From the NCBI RefSeq assembly GCF_000182645.1, contig NZ_ACQA01000002.1, positions 1,421,001-1,485,000 on the forward strand: 64,000 nucleotides of DNA. The letters are read 5' to 3'. The position numbers and the translations under genes were made by a program. The notes beneath the pieces are model-generated. The model searched no databases, was not told the DNA's origin, and saw nothing but the letters and a program-made list of their open reading frames with translations. This DNA is from Brucella intermedia LMG 3301. Lineage in GTDB: Bacteria > Pseudomonadota > Alphaproteobacteria > Rhizobiales > Rhizobiaceae. The first letter of the stretch is position 1; each line of letters starts with the position of its first letter. Positions 44,001-51,928 of this stretch are shown here, piece by piece.

Positions 44001-44616
44001 CTATCATCTGGGAATCTACGGCGGCACCCAGTGGAGCGCGACCACGCTCAAGGGAGGTCTTGCCTATAGCTGGCACAAGATCGAAACTGATCGCCTTGTC
44101 GCTTTCCCGGGCTTTTCAGAAAGTCTTGATGCCGATTACAGCGCAGACACCTTTCAGGCATTCGGCGAACTCTCGCATCGTTTTGATGTGAACGGAACGG
44201 CGATTGAGCCATTTGCAAATGTTGCGGTGGTACGCCTGCAAACCGGGCGGTTCGATGAACATGGCGGGAATTCCGCGCTCCGGATTGGAAAAGAAACGAC
44301 GACAACCACGTTTACCACAATTGGTCTTCGGGCTTCTGCCCCAGTCGTATTCGGCAGCATGAATGCAAGGCTTAGCGGTACGGCTGGCTGGCAGCACGCC
44401 TATGGCGATACCGTTCCGACGACAGCAGCCTCATTCGATACCGGAACGGTATTTGACGTGGCCGGTGCGCCAATTGCGAAGGAAACCGCGATTATCAAGG
44501 CTGGCTTTGATATTGATCTCGGCAATCAGACGACGCTGGGTCTTGAATATACAGGTCAGTATGGTGCGAGCTTCAATCAAAACGCGGGCAAGGCCCGGCT
44601 TAGCGTAAAGTTCTAA
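41017..44616 (+). CDS. Autotransporter with endonuclease/exonuclease/phosphatase (DNase I-like) passenger
   Basis: A 1199-residue type V secreted protein. After a signal peptide (KLLALTAQLLCGVAVAGIAA, ending APARA) the first 370 or so residues are an endonuclease/exonuclease/phosphatase domain with every key motif: RVMTLNIWNKF, the metal Glu in VLGMQEVN, IMVMGDFNAGD, and the catalytic pair in EAISDHEPVAHDF. Passenger repeats follow near 565-720 (GAGTLVLGQANSYTGGTLVE, GTGVLVLNGANTYTGGTTVK), then the autotransporter beta-barrel (about 910-1199: AAIWGQALGQWSETGADGNA, NYHLGIYGGTQWSATTLKGG, LGLEYTGQYGASFNQNAGKA) ending in the outer-membrane signal RLSVKF. The passenger is thus displayed or released at the cell surface and could cut DNA or a phosphoester such as a phospholipid headgroup or inositol phosphate. 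Which one is not decided by the sequence. Confidence 0.93.
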   Translation: MVTGTTKRNGKLLALTAQLLCGVAVAGIAAAPARAADSYDIRVMTLNIWNKFKQNPELTADFMAAANFDVLGMQEVNGSTYVTRIPDFLQTAGRGTYGNVQVGDVGIISRLPGKFGTINLGGNTQGRYVSYTQLDAQGSRPQTLVGTVHLDYADGSTGRVNEAKALNTWAKGAIQPIMVMGDFNAGDVSERGLHHIDAQIRLMQQSDGNTFYRDLTRQYVLNADQQTMRSVIQEAYVGQDIDTLSWKQWGDALSAAYKAGKNVGLQDETYAVANNTPVTMNVLKKQYMLLQTDAVREDFKPHDLNDGSTTWPSAGEDATNTWASWDRAKIDHFLVSRPFGKWYEIVDDPNDPYTGVIKDVKVTRPGRQPEAISDHEPVAHDFRWVGPQLQTYSENETSKTRLVWGANAYGFAEKNKEFVLTRNNQRRDLYLGQISDANGKPILTDLTLDEKKTLLNCDSTDGRFQQAIKDYCIDDHSFIGETAVTDGGTILVSEDAALGNADARLRLIDGGLRITGSDMKTLDRIVSLEGLGWIDIAEADNRVTLLQQATGEGALLKRGAGTLVLGQANSYTGGTLVEGGVLQAGVDGAFVDNTAFSVNGGKLDLNSFSVSMSSLMGEGGTLSLGSAALTVDQSANTRFDGNIDGTGSLTKSGTGVLVLNGANTYTGGTTVKEGGLVIGDASHSGAFLVGTASVENGAYLAGAGSVGGLYAGAGSIIAPGNSIGTLKVDGNLAFDAGATYVAEIDASGKSDRIDVSGTATLGGAKVYIEKAAGTYMPGKSYTILSAEGGILGTFGDLSQNMPFVDLGLAYDPNAVYLNIARNDVDFAATAKTGNQKSVAVAVEGLGAGNAVYDTVVMQDSEEDARRAFDALSGEIHASTRTAIINDSSIIRNAVMERVDAAFGGSGQSAASSSVATDMVSSQVSAPRAAIWGQALGQWSETGADGNAGKLKQSTGGFVAGYDAEIVENWRLGALAGYSRTSFDVNDRNSSGHSDNYHLGIYGGTQWSATTLKGGLAYSWHKIETDRLVAFPGFSESLDADYSADTFQAFGELSHRFDVNGTAIEPFANVAVVRLQTGRFDEHGGNSALRIGKETTTTTFTTIGLRASAPVVFGSMNARLSGTAGWQHAYGDTVPTTAASFDTGTVFDVAGAPIAKETAIIKAGFDIDLGNQTTLGLEYTGQYGASFNQNAGKARLSVKF

Positions 44617-44632
44617 GTTTATTCAGCACTGT

Positions 44633-44666
44633 TTCTACCGCCAAGGACATTAACTTGGCGGTAGAA
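44633..44666 (+). terminator. Terminator hairpin after the autotransporter
   Basis: A perfect 13-bp stem TTCTACCGCCAAG / CTTGGCGGTAGAA with an 8-base loop, 17 bp after the stop codon. No T-run follows, so it may stabilise the mRNA end or act from both sides. Confidence 0.6.
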
Positions 44667-44750
44667 GCCTCTGGCCGTGTCCAATGGAGTTCGGCTTCAT
44701 GCAACGAGCGCATGATCGGATAGAGGAAATGCAGCATAGATTGCGGCGGT

Positions 44751-45488
44751 TCAAAGCTCTGTCACATTGCTGAGAGGGGAGCCTATGCTGCCGTTGAAAC
44801 CGCGATAGCGCTGGTGGCTGCGGGCGAGGTGCGCCTGCATCGCCTCGCGAGCGGCCTCCGCATTCCCGGCACTGATAGCTTCGCAGATTGCACGATGTTC
44901 AGTCACGCTATTGCGGATATAGTCGGGTGTAATCAACGAAGGATTGAGATCGCTAGAAAATGCTGGCTGGGGGAGGATCTTCAGGCTCATGACGCTGAAA
45001 AACTCGATAAAGGCCTGATTGTTGGTCGCCTCGGCAATCGAACGGTGAAAGATGTAATCCAACTCATCGAGCGCGGCCTCATCGTCCACGGACGCCTCGA
45101 ATTTTTTGAGCGCTTCCCACATATTGGCCTCCTGCGCCCAGGAGCGCCGCTGCGCGGCCAATCCCGCAGCATGAACCTCAAAGGCCATGCGCAATTCCAG
45201 CAGATCCATGAAGGGCAGCGACAACCTTGCCAAAGGTTCAAGCGGCGAAACATCGTCGCCTGAAAAACGCAGCCTTTCGAAATCGCGGATGAAAACTCCG
45301 ACGCCGTGCTTCACTTCCAGCAGGCCATCAGAGCGAAGTTCTGCAATGGCTTCACGGATGACCGTGCGGCTGACGCCAAGCGTCTCGCCAAGCTCCACCA
45401 GCGTAGGCAGCTTGTCCCCGGTTTTAAAATCCCCATCGCGAATGAAGGCCCTAAGATTATCAATCGTCCGTGCGGTAAGCGTCTTCAA
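44751..45488 (-). CDS. FadR/GntR family transcriptional regulator
   Basis: A 245-residue regulator with the GntR winged helix (IDNLRAFIRDGDFKTGDKLP, LVELGETLGVSRTVIREAIA, ELRSDGLLEVKHGVGVFIRD) and the helical FCD effector domain (MDLLELRMAFEVHAAGLAAQ, LDYIFHRSIAEATNNQAFIE). The start is a TTG at 45488 with a stop codon just six bases upstream, so the true start is uncertain; a one-base change there would give ATG. It is divergent from the RidA/ABC/hydantoinase cluster, and large inverted repeats lie between (45555-45587 and 45819-45880). FCD regulators usually respond to small organic acids. Confidence 0.9.
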   Translation of the reverse strand: MKTLTARTIDNLRAFIRDGDFKTGDKLPTLVELGETLGVSRTVIREAIAELRSDGLLEVKHGVGVFIRDFERLRFSGDDVSPLEPLARLSLPFMDLLELRMAFEVHAAGLAAQRRSWAQEANMWEALKKFEASVDDEAALDELDYIFHRSIAEATNNQAFIEFFSVMSLKILPQPAFSSDLNPSLITPDYIRNSVTEHRAICEAISAGNAEAAREAMQAHLARSHQRYRGFNGSIGSPLSNVTEL

Positions 45489-45554
45489 TGTCCGTCAGTT
45501 CCAGTTGGCCGATCAGGTTGTCTGTCATTGATACGATGGCCTGAACAGAATTAC

Positions 45555-45587
45555 AAGATAATATCACTCATATAGAGATATTATCTT
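45555..45587. promoter_or_regulatory. Inverted repeat, candidate FadR-type operator
   Basis: A perfect 11-bp inverted repeat AAGATAATATC / GATATTATCTT with an 11-base spacer, 67 bp from the regulator start. A related GATAATAT sequence recurs at 45819-45880. Between these sites the 561-bp gap (45489-46049) shows no gene. Confidence 0.6.
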
Positions 45588-45818
45588 ATCGGGTTAATAT
45601 GCAGAATTGTGCCCCTGGGTGTAACCTCTCTTTCGCAGAATGGTATTACTAATTTTCGGCGATGAGGGTCATGGGGCGCAAATTTTCACCATGATTTTTT
45701 TGACGGATAATATGCGTATGGCACGGTCGAGTGCTGTTAGATTATTGGAAGTATTATGTTAAATGGCGATCTCGCCGCTGGCTTCGCATCATGTCGTTCC
45801 CAAAAATATCCATCTTGA

Positions 45819-45880
45819 CAAGTGATAATATTTTAGCAAACCTATCATCATAACAAAGGGCCAAGTCATAATATCACTTG
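45819..45880. promoter_or_regulatory. Second inverted repeat, candidate operator of the RidA/ABC/hydantoinase operon
   Basis: CAAGTGATAATAT (45819-45831) and ATAATATCACTTG (45868-45880) are imperfect inverted arms sharing the ATAATATC core with the site at 45555-45587. TTGACA (45815-45820) overlaps the left arm and could be a -35 element. It is 170 bp upstream of the RidA gene. Confidence 0.5.
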
Positions 45881-46049
45881 ACGAAACTCTGAGGTTGTCG
45901 GTCGGAACGGCGCGTTGGCACCAAGTGCGAGGGCCCAATCCTCCAGCCTCATGGACCGGGTGATAGAACACGTGCTCTCAAATGGTCTTGAACGGACGTA
46001 TGCGCCCGCCGGTCATATGTGCGTTCCGGCGAGAATAAGGGGAAACAGA

Positions 46050-46517
46050 ATGGGACTGGTTTCAGCCAGACTGAAGGAACTGGGTCTTATCCTGCCTGAA
46101 GTGGGGGCGCCGAGTGGCGCCTATGTACCATACAGGCTGAGTGGTCATACGTTGTATATCTCTGGTCAGGTGCCGCGTGTCGATGGCGTTGACTGCTATC
46201 TGGGATTGGTTGGCAGCACCATGAATGTCGAGGAGGCTTACCAGGCAGCGCGCGTCTGTGCGCTCAATCTGCTGGCGCGGGCGGCGGCCGCCCTCGATGG
46301 CGATCTCGATCGCATTTCCGCCTGTCTGCAACTGCGGGGCTTTGTGAACGCCGTGCCTGATTTCAAGGATCATCCGGCAGTGATCGATGGTGCTTCCGAT
46401 CTTCTGATCGCGGTGCTTGGGGAGAAGGGGCATCATGCCCGCACAGCCCTTGGCGCAGGTTCCCTGCCGCGCGGTTTTGCCGTCGAGGTGGACGCCATCT
46501 TTGAAGTCCAGCCTTGA
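46050..46517 (+). CDS. RidA family protein (YjgF/UK114)
   Basis: A 155-residue member of the long-type Rid subgroup, with YVPYRLSGHTLYISGQVPRV, VCALNLLARAAAALDGDLDR, LRGFVNAVPDFKDHPAVIDG and the C-terminal HARTALGAGSLPRGFAVEVD, where the conserved Arg is kept. Rid proteins hydrolyse reactive enamine/imine intermediates of amino-acid metabolism. The ATG at 46050 follows AAGGGGAAACAGA; the frame extends to 45915 without a start site. First gene of an operon with an amino-acid transporter and hydantoinase subunits. Confidence 0.88.
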   Translation: MGLVSARLKELGLILPEVGAPSGAYVPYRLSGHTLYISGQVPRVDGVDCYLGLVGSTMNVEEAYQAARVCALNLLARAAAALDGDLDRISACLQLRGFVNAVPDFKDHPAVIDGASDLLIAVLGEKGHHARTALGAGSLPRGFAVEVDAIFEVQP

Positions 46518-46559
46518 GCGCCAACTTCCTTTTGCAAATATAGACGAAGCGAGAATGAG

Positions 46560-47300
46560 ATGTCTGACAAAGCCATCACGATGAATGGGGTCAACAAATG
46601 GTATGGCCAGCTCCATGTTCTCAAGGATATCAATTTGGAGGTCGACCGCGGTGAGCATATCGTGCTGTGCGGTCCATCCGGATCGGGCAAGTCGACACTG
46701 ATCCGCTGCATCAATTATCTGGAAGAAATCCAGGACGGTATCATCGATGTAAATGGCACCCGTCTGGGACATACTGGCGCCAATGTCGATCATATTCGCC
46801 GCGATGTCGGCATGGTATTCCAGCAGTTCAACTTGTTTCCGCACATGACAGTGCTGGAAAATTGCATGCTGGCGCCGCGCCGCGTGCACAAGAACTCGCT
46901 TCCCGAAGCCCGGGAAAAGGCGATGCATTTCCTGAAGCGCGTTCATATCGCCGAGCAGGCCGAAAAATACCCGGCGCAACTCTCCGGCGGTCAGCAGCAA
47001 CGCGTCGCCATTGCGCGGGCACTCTGCATGGGTCCGAAGATCATGCTGTTCGATGAGCCGACTTCCGCGCTCGATCCTGAAATGGTCAAGGAAGTGCTGG
47101 ACACAATGATCAGTCTCGCTGACGACGGTATCACCATGATCTGTGTGACCCATGAGATGGGCTTTGCCCGCGCGGTCGCTCATCGCGTCATCTTCATGGA
47201 TCGCGGCGAGATCATCGAAAGCGCGCCGCCAGCCGAATTCTTCGGCAATCCGAGACACGAGCGCGCCAAGGCGTTTCTAGGCCAGATTCTGAACCACTAA
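46560..47300 (+). CDS. Polar amino-acid ABC transporter ATP-binding protein (GlnQ-like)
   Basis: A 246-residue ATPase. Walker [21 protein letters not shown], signature [20 protein letters not shown], Walker [21 protein letters not shown] and the switch His in CVTHEMGFA are all present. It is closest in layout to GlnQ/HisP of polar amino-acid importers. It follows ridA by 42 bp and precedes two permeases and a binding protein. Confidence 0.95.
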   Translation: MSDKAITMNGVNKWYGQLHVLKDINLEVDRGEHIVLCGPSGSGKSTLIRCINYLEEIQDGIIDVNGTRLGHTGANVDHIRRDVGMVFQQFNLFPHMTVLENCMLAPRRVHKNSLPEAREKAMHFLKRVHIAEQAEKYPAQLSGGQQQRVAIARALCMGPKIMLFDEPTSALDPEMVKEVLDTMISLADDGITMICVTHEMGFARAVAHRVIFMDRGEIIESAPPAEFFGNPRHERAKAFLGQILNH

Positions 47301-47340
47301 AAAACAAAGGGGAACCGGCCGCGAGCGGGAGAATAATTTG

Positions 47341-48009
47341 ATGCAATACACATTCGACATGGGACCGGTCCTGGCAGCCTGGCCCGCGCTCCTCAACGGT
47401 GCGATCCAGACGCTGAAGATTTCATCCATTTCCATGGTCCTCGGCCTCGCGCTGGGCATCGTCTTCATGCTGATGCGGATGAGTTCGGTGCGGGTGATTT
47501 CGCTCACGGCCTTCGGCTATATCGAACTGATCCGCAACACACCGTTTCTGGTGCAATTATTCTTCATCTTCTTCGGCATGCCTTCGCTGGGCGTGACCCT
47601 TTCCGCTGAACAGGCGGCCATTCTCGCCATGACGCTCAATTGCGCGGCATATGCGGCAGAAATCGTGCGCGGCGGCGTGGAATCGATCAAGGCGGGCCAA
47701 ATCGAAGCTGGCAAGGCGCTCGGGCTTCATACCTTCGACATCTACCGGTTCATCATCTTCCGCCCGGCCATACGCGCTGTATATCCCGCGCTTTGCAGCC
47801 AGTTCATCCTCATGATGCTCAATTCAAGCCTTGTCGCGTCGATCTCCGCGGAAGAACTGACCTATGTCGGACAGATGATAGATTCGGAAACCTTCCGCAG
47901 CTTTGAAATCTATTTCGTGCTCGGCGTCATCTACCTGGCCTTGTCGCAATTCTTCTCGATCGTTCTGCAAATCATCGGCAGGACCTATTTTTCCTACCCG
48001 TCGAAGTGA
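47341..48009 (+). CDS. Polar amino-acid ABC transporter permease (first)
   Basis: A 222-residue permease with the HisMQ-family segment YIELIRNTPFLVQLFFIFFG and the EAA loop GQIEAGKALGLHTFDIYRFI. About five membrane helices. The ATG at 47341 follows a TTG that could also start translation. It pairs with the next gene to form the heterodimeric channel. Confidence 0.94.
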   Translation: MQYTFDMGPVLAAWPALLNGAIQTLKISSISMVLGLALGIVFMLMRMSSVRVISLTAFGYIELIRNTPFLVQLFFIFFGMPSLGVTLSAEQAAILAMTLNCAAYAAEIVRGGVESIKAGQIEAGKALGLHTFDIYRFIIFRPAIRAVYPALCSQFILMMLNSSLVASISAEELTYVGQMIDSETFRSFEIYFVLGVIYLALSQFFSIVLQIIGRTYFSYPSK

Positions 48010-48018
48010 GGTCCCAAG

Positions 48019-48669
48019 ATGATCCGCAGTTTTGGTTTCTCCGAATTTCTCTTCATTCTCGACGGCGCTAAATGGACCGTCATTCTCTCCCTCCTTGCCT
48101 TCACTTTCGGGGGGATGGGCGGGCTGGTCGTAGCACTGGGACGCACATCCGCGAAAAGATGGCTGCGCTATCTGATGGCGACCTATATCCAGATTTTCCA
48201 GGGTACACCGCTGCTGATCCAGCTGTTCTTCGTTTATTTCGGCCTGCCCATCCTGGGTATCCGCGTCGACATCTGGGTGGCGCTGATCATTGGCCTGTCG
48301 CTGCATGCCAGTGCTTTTCTGGGAGAGATCTGGCGCGGCAGCATCCAGGCTGTTTCCACCGGACAGGACGAGGCTGCCCGTGCGCTCGGTATCGGTTATT
48401 TCCATCGCATGAAGGATGTCGTGCTGCCGCAAGCCTTTCGCATTGGCCTTCCGGCGACGATCGGCTTTCTGGTCAATCTGATCAAGGGAACGGCGCTGGC
48501 AGCACTGCTCGGACTGACTGAACTCACCCGTTCAGGACAGTTGATGGCCAACATCACTTTTGAGCCGATGAAGGTCTACGGCACCGTGGGGCTCATCTAT
48601 TTCATCATCTGTGTGCCACTCACTTACTACAGCGCCCGGATCGAAAAGCGGCTGAACGCCACACGCTAG
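48019..48669 (+). CDS. Polar amino-acid ABC transporter permease (second)
   Basis: A 216-residue permease of the same family, with TYIQIFQGTPLLIQLFFVYF and the EAA loop DEAARALGIGYFHRMKDVVL. It starts 9 bp after the first permease. Confidence 0.94.
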   Translation: MIRSFGFSEFLFILDGAKWTVILSLLAFTFGGMGGLVVALGRTSAKRWLRYLMATYIQIFQGTPLLIQLFFVYFGLPILGIRVDIWVALIIGLSLHASAFLGEIWRGSIQAVSTGQDEAARALGIGYFHRMKDVVLPQAFRIGLPATIGFLVNLIKGTALAALLGLTELTRSGQLMANITFEPMKVYGTVGLIYFIICVPLTYYSARIEKRLNATR

Positions 48670-48699
48670 TCAACGATAAAACAAACCAGAGGTAAGAAC

Positions 48700-49539
48700 A
48701 TGATCAACGCAGTTTTCAAGAGTTCCGCGATCGCACTCAGCCTTGCAACCAGCCTCGTCGCATCGGCCTTGTCCATTGGTGCGGCTGAAGCGGCAAGCCC
48801 GGAGGAAATCAAGGCCAAGGGCGTGGCCGTCATCGGCGTGCAGATGGATCAGTTTCCATGGGGCTTCATCGATGAGAACGGCAAGAATGGTGGCTTTGAC
48901 ATCGATGTGGCCAATCTTATTGCCGAGGAACTGGGAGTGGAGGTCAAGTTCGAGCGCGTGACAGGACAGAACCGCATTCCGCTGCTGACCAACGGCATGG
49001 TCGATTTTCTGGTGCCCTCGATGACGATCACGCCCGAGCGCGCAAAGGTTATCCAGTTCGTGCTTCCCTATTCGGCCAATGACATCACGGTCTGGGGGAA
49101 GAAGGACGCCGAAATCAACAGCAACGAGGATCTCGCCAAATACACGATCGGCGTCAATCGCGGCAGCGCTTTCGAGCCGATCCTCAAGAAGGCAGCCCCT
49201 GCGGGAACAAAAATCAAGGGCTTTGACGACGACGCCGCCACCGTGCAGGCGCTTCTGTCGGGCCAGGTTGATGCGATCCTCGGAAGTCTCACCTACGGCC
49301 TTGTGATCGAGAGCACAGGTAATGGTGACAAATATGTTCGCAAATACAAGGCAGCGGACAATATCCAGGCCATGGCAGTGCGCAAGGGCGATCAGGCCAT
49401 GCTCGATTTTCTCAATGATTTCGTGACGCGCCACAATGCAGATGGTTCGCTGGATACGCTTTATAAGAAGTGGATCGGCGTCGACCGTCCGAAGCTGCCA
49501 ACCACGCTTGAAGGGGTGGATTTCATCGGCAAGCAATAA
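48700..49539 (+). CDS. Polar amino-acid ABC transporter substrate-binding protein
   Basis: A 279-residue periplasmic protein of binding-protein family 3. The signal peptide spans about 30 residues (SSAIALSLATSLVASALSIG to AAEA). Then come FPWGFIDENGKNGGFDIDVA, TNGMVDFLVPSMTITPERAK and YTIGVNRGSAFEPILKKAAP. The usual ligand-carboxylate-binding arginine region is TITPERAK. It follows the two permeases by 30 bp. The operon's downstream hydantoinase-type enzymes suggest an amino-acid or cyclic-amide ligand. Confidence 0.93.
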   Translation: MINAVFKSSAIALSLATSLVASALSIGAAEAASPEEIKAKGVAVIGVQMDQFPWGFIDENGKNGGFDIDVANLIAEELGVEVKFERVTGQNRIPLLTNGMVDFLVPSMTITPERAKVIQFVLPYSANDITVWGKKDAEINSNEDLAKYTIGVNRGSAFEPILKKAAPAGTKIKGFDDDAATVQALLSGQVDAILGSLTYGLVIESTGNGDKYVRKYKAADNIQAMAVRKGDQAMLDFLNDFVTRHNADGSLDTLYKKWIGVDRPKLPTTLEGVDFIGKQ

Positions 49540-49558
49540 CGCCAGCACATAAGGTTCC

Positions 49559-49581
49559 CCGGTGCGGGTGAAACGCACCGG
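49559..49581. terminator. Hairpin between the binding protein and hyuA
   Basis: A perfect 8-bp stem CCGGTGCG / CGCACCGG with a 7-base loop. With no T-run it is more likely an mRNA-stabilising or attenuating element that raises binding-protein over hydantoinase expression, as is common in such operons. Confidence 0.45.
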
Positions 49582-49724
49582 AACATCCAAAGTCTCCAGT
49601 ATCCAATGACATGAACCCGCAAGGCCTTTTGCGGGAACCGGTAAACACGTGCCTGAACCAAGCCGTGACAGCACGCAACGTACTCGTCCCTTTCCGGGAT
49701 ATCTTTCTGGGAGTTAAGCAGAAA

Positions 49725-51812
49725 ATGACGATAGATGGCAAACTGATCAGGGTGGGTGTCGATATCGGCGGAACCTTCACCGACGTGGCAATGGAAGTGG
49801 GTTCCACCCTCCATTCAACCAAGGTGCTGACGGATTATGCATTTCCCGAAAATGCCATCATCAAAGGCATTCGGGAAGTGGCTGAAAATGCTGGAGTGAA
49901 GCTTGATCAGATCGACACTGTCATTCACGGAACGACGCTTGCCACCAATGCACTGATTGAGCGACGCGGTGCGAAAACCGCACTCGTGACAACCAGGGGC
50001 TTTCGCGATGTGATTGAAATGCGCACGGAAAGCCGTTTCGAGCAATATGATCTCGATATCGTGCTGCCCGCGCCGCTTGTTGCGCGTAACGACCGGCTGG
50101 TTGTTAACGAACGCATCGGCGCCCGTGGCGAGGTTTTGAAGCCGCTCGATGAAAAGGAAGTCGATGCGCTTTGCGACCGCATCATCGCGGAAGGCTACGA
50201 AAGTGTGGCCGTCGGTTTCATCCATTCCTATCTCAATGGTGAGCATGAGCGCCGTTTCCGCGAGCGTCTTCTCGCCAGAAAGCCCGGTCTTTCCGTATCG
50301 ATTTCCTCCGAAGTCTCGCCGCAGATGCGCGAATTCCAGCGTTTCAACACTGTCTGCGCCAATGCCTACGTCAAGCCGCTGATGGCATCTTACCTCAACC
50401 GGCTTGTCGGACGTCTTCGCGAAGAGGGCCTTGTTGCGCCTGTCTTCATGATTCATTCGGGCGGCGGTATCATCAGCATTGAAAGCGCCATCGAATTTCC
50501 TGTTCGCCTGCTCGAATCCGGCCCCGCCGGTGGCGCGATCTTCGCGGCCCACATTGCCGCCAATCACAAGCTCGATCAGGTCGTCTCCTATGATATGGGC
50601 GGCACGACCGCAAAAATCTGCCTCATCGAGCAGCAGATGCCCAAAACCTCCAAAACCTTTGAAGTGGCGCGTACCTATCGCTTCAAGAAGGGAAGCGGCA
50701 TGCCGATCTCCATTCCAGTGATCGAAATGGTGGAGATCGGTGCGGGCGGCGGCTCGATTGCAACCGTCGATTCCATGCGCCAGATCCGCGTCGGACCGCA
50801 CAGCGCGGGATCGGAACCCGGCCCTGCCTGCTATGATCGCGGCGGCACCCATCCAACCGTTACCGACGCCGATGTCATTCTGGGCCGCCTCGACCCCGAT
50901 ACATTTGCGGGCGGCACGATGCAACTCTCACGCTCTGCGTCGGAAAAAGCCATGGATGCCGATATCGGCTCCAAGCTTGGTTCCGACATTGCCACTTCCG
51001 CCTATGGTCTGAGCGAAGTGGTAGATGAAAACATGAGCAATGCCGCACGCATGCATGCGGTTGAAAACGGCAAGGAACTGTCGGAATTCACCATGATCGC
51101 CTTCGGCGGTGCCGCTCCAGTTCACGCAGCGCGCCTGTGTGAAAAACTCGGCGTGACCGATCTTCTCATTCCCCCCGGAGCCGGTGTTGGTTCGGCCATC
51201 GGTTTCCTGCGTGCGCCCTTCGGCTTTGAATCGGTACGCAGTGCATACAGCCGCCTGAGCCGCTTTGAAGGCAAAGCCATCAATGCGGTCATCAAGGAAC
51301 TGGTGGAGGAAGCAACCTCCTTCGTTCGATCAGGCGCGCCTGACGCAGACCCGACGCTCGAATGCACCGCTTACATGCGCTATGCCGGACAAGGCTGGGA
51401 AGTGCCGGTTACGATTGAAGTCCGCGATTACAGCGATGCGGACGCGGTGCTGTTCCGCACGCTTTTTGACGAATGCTACGAGCGGTTCTTCGGCCGCGTG
51501 ATCGATGATCTCGATGTCGAGATCGTCAGCTGGTCCTTGCGCGCAAGCGCAGACGCCGCTGCCCCGACCCCCGCAAAGCCGGTCCAGAAACAGGAGCAGG
51601 CCGCCATATCCGCCACGCGTCAGGTGTTCGACGTTCTCGAAGAACGCTTCCTGGAAGCTTCGATCGTCGAGCGCGAAGCCATGAAGCCGGGCGAGTGGAT
51701 TGCCGGTCCCGCCATCATCACGGAACGCGAAACCTCGACCGTTGTGACCTCCAGCCGCGAAGCGATCATGCAGGCCGATGGATGCCTGCTGCTACGCGCC
51801 AAGGCTGCCTAG
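49725..51812 (+). CDS. hyuA: Hydantoinase/oxoprolinase family protein, A subunit (HyuA-like)
   Basis: A 695-residue ATP-dependent enzyme subunit of the hydantoinase/oxoprolinase/acetone carboxylase superfamily. N-terminal IRVGVDIGGTFTDVAMEVGS is the phosphate-binding motif of the actin-like fold; next come VIHGTTLATNALIERRGAKT, the metal-site segment SYDMGGTTAKICLIEQQMPK, GAGGGSIATVDSMRQIRVGP and SEPGPACYDRGGTHPTVTDA. The ATG at 49725 follows GGGAGTTAAGCAGAAA; the frame extends upstream without similarity. With HyuB it would open a cyclic amide using ATP. It follows an amino-acid ABC transporter and RidA. Substrate: perhaps a hydantoin or 5-oxoproline-like ring; not decided. Confidence 0.92.
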   Translation: MTIDGKLIRVGVDIGGTFTDVAMEVGSTLHSTKVLTDYAFPENAIIKGIREVAENAGVKLDQIDTVIHGTTLATNALIERRGAKTALVTTRGFRDVIEMRTESRFEQYDLDIVLPAPLVARNDRLVVNERIGARGEVLKPLDEKEVDALCDRIIAEGYESVAVGFIHSYLNGEHERRFRERLLARKPGLSVSISSEVSPQMREFQRFNTVCANAYVKPLMASYLNRLVGRLREEGLVAPVFMIHSGGGIISIESAIEFPVRLLESGPAGGAIFAAHIAANHKLDQVVSYDMGGTTAKICLIEQQMPKTSKTFEVARTYRFKKGSGMPISIPVIEMVEIGAGGGSIATVDSMRQIRVGPHSAGSEPGPACYDRGGTHPTVTDADVILGRLDPDTFAGGTMQLSRSASEKAMDADIGSKLGSDIATSAYGLSEVVDENMSNAARMHAVENGKELSEFTMIAFGGAAPVHAARLCEKLGVTDLLIPPGAGVGSAIGFLRAPFGFESVRSAYSRLSRFEGKAINAVIKELVEEATSFVRSGAPDADPTLECTAYMRYAGQGWEVPVTIEVRDYSDADAVLFRTLFDECYERFFGRVIDDLDVEIVSWSLRASADAAAPTPAKPVQKQEQAAISATRQVFDVLEERFLEASIVEREAMKPGEWIAGPAIITERETSTVVTSSREAIMQADGCLLLRAKAA

Positions 51813-51913
51813 AGCGGTTCCTGTTCTGACAGAATCCCCGGAACCGCTCTAACTATTTGTTTTATCGCATTATCCAACGCAAAACCGTTTCACGCTTTTG
51901 CTGGAAATGCTCC
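51811..51913. repeat. Interspersed palindromic repeat between hyuA and hyuB
   Basis: Starts in the hyuA stop codon and ends at the hyuB ribosome-binding site. Perfect inverted repeat AGAGCGGTTCC / GGAACCGCTCT (51811-51821, 51840-51850), then TATTTGTTTTATCGC, GCAAAACCGTTTCACGC and GCTGGAAATGCTCC. It is the most complete copy, sharing its blocks with 6753-6854, 21785-21836 and 25872-26036. It lies inside an operon without breaking a gene. Confidence 0.8.
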
Positions 51914-51928
51914 AAGGAGCCGTCTCAC

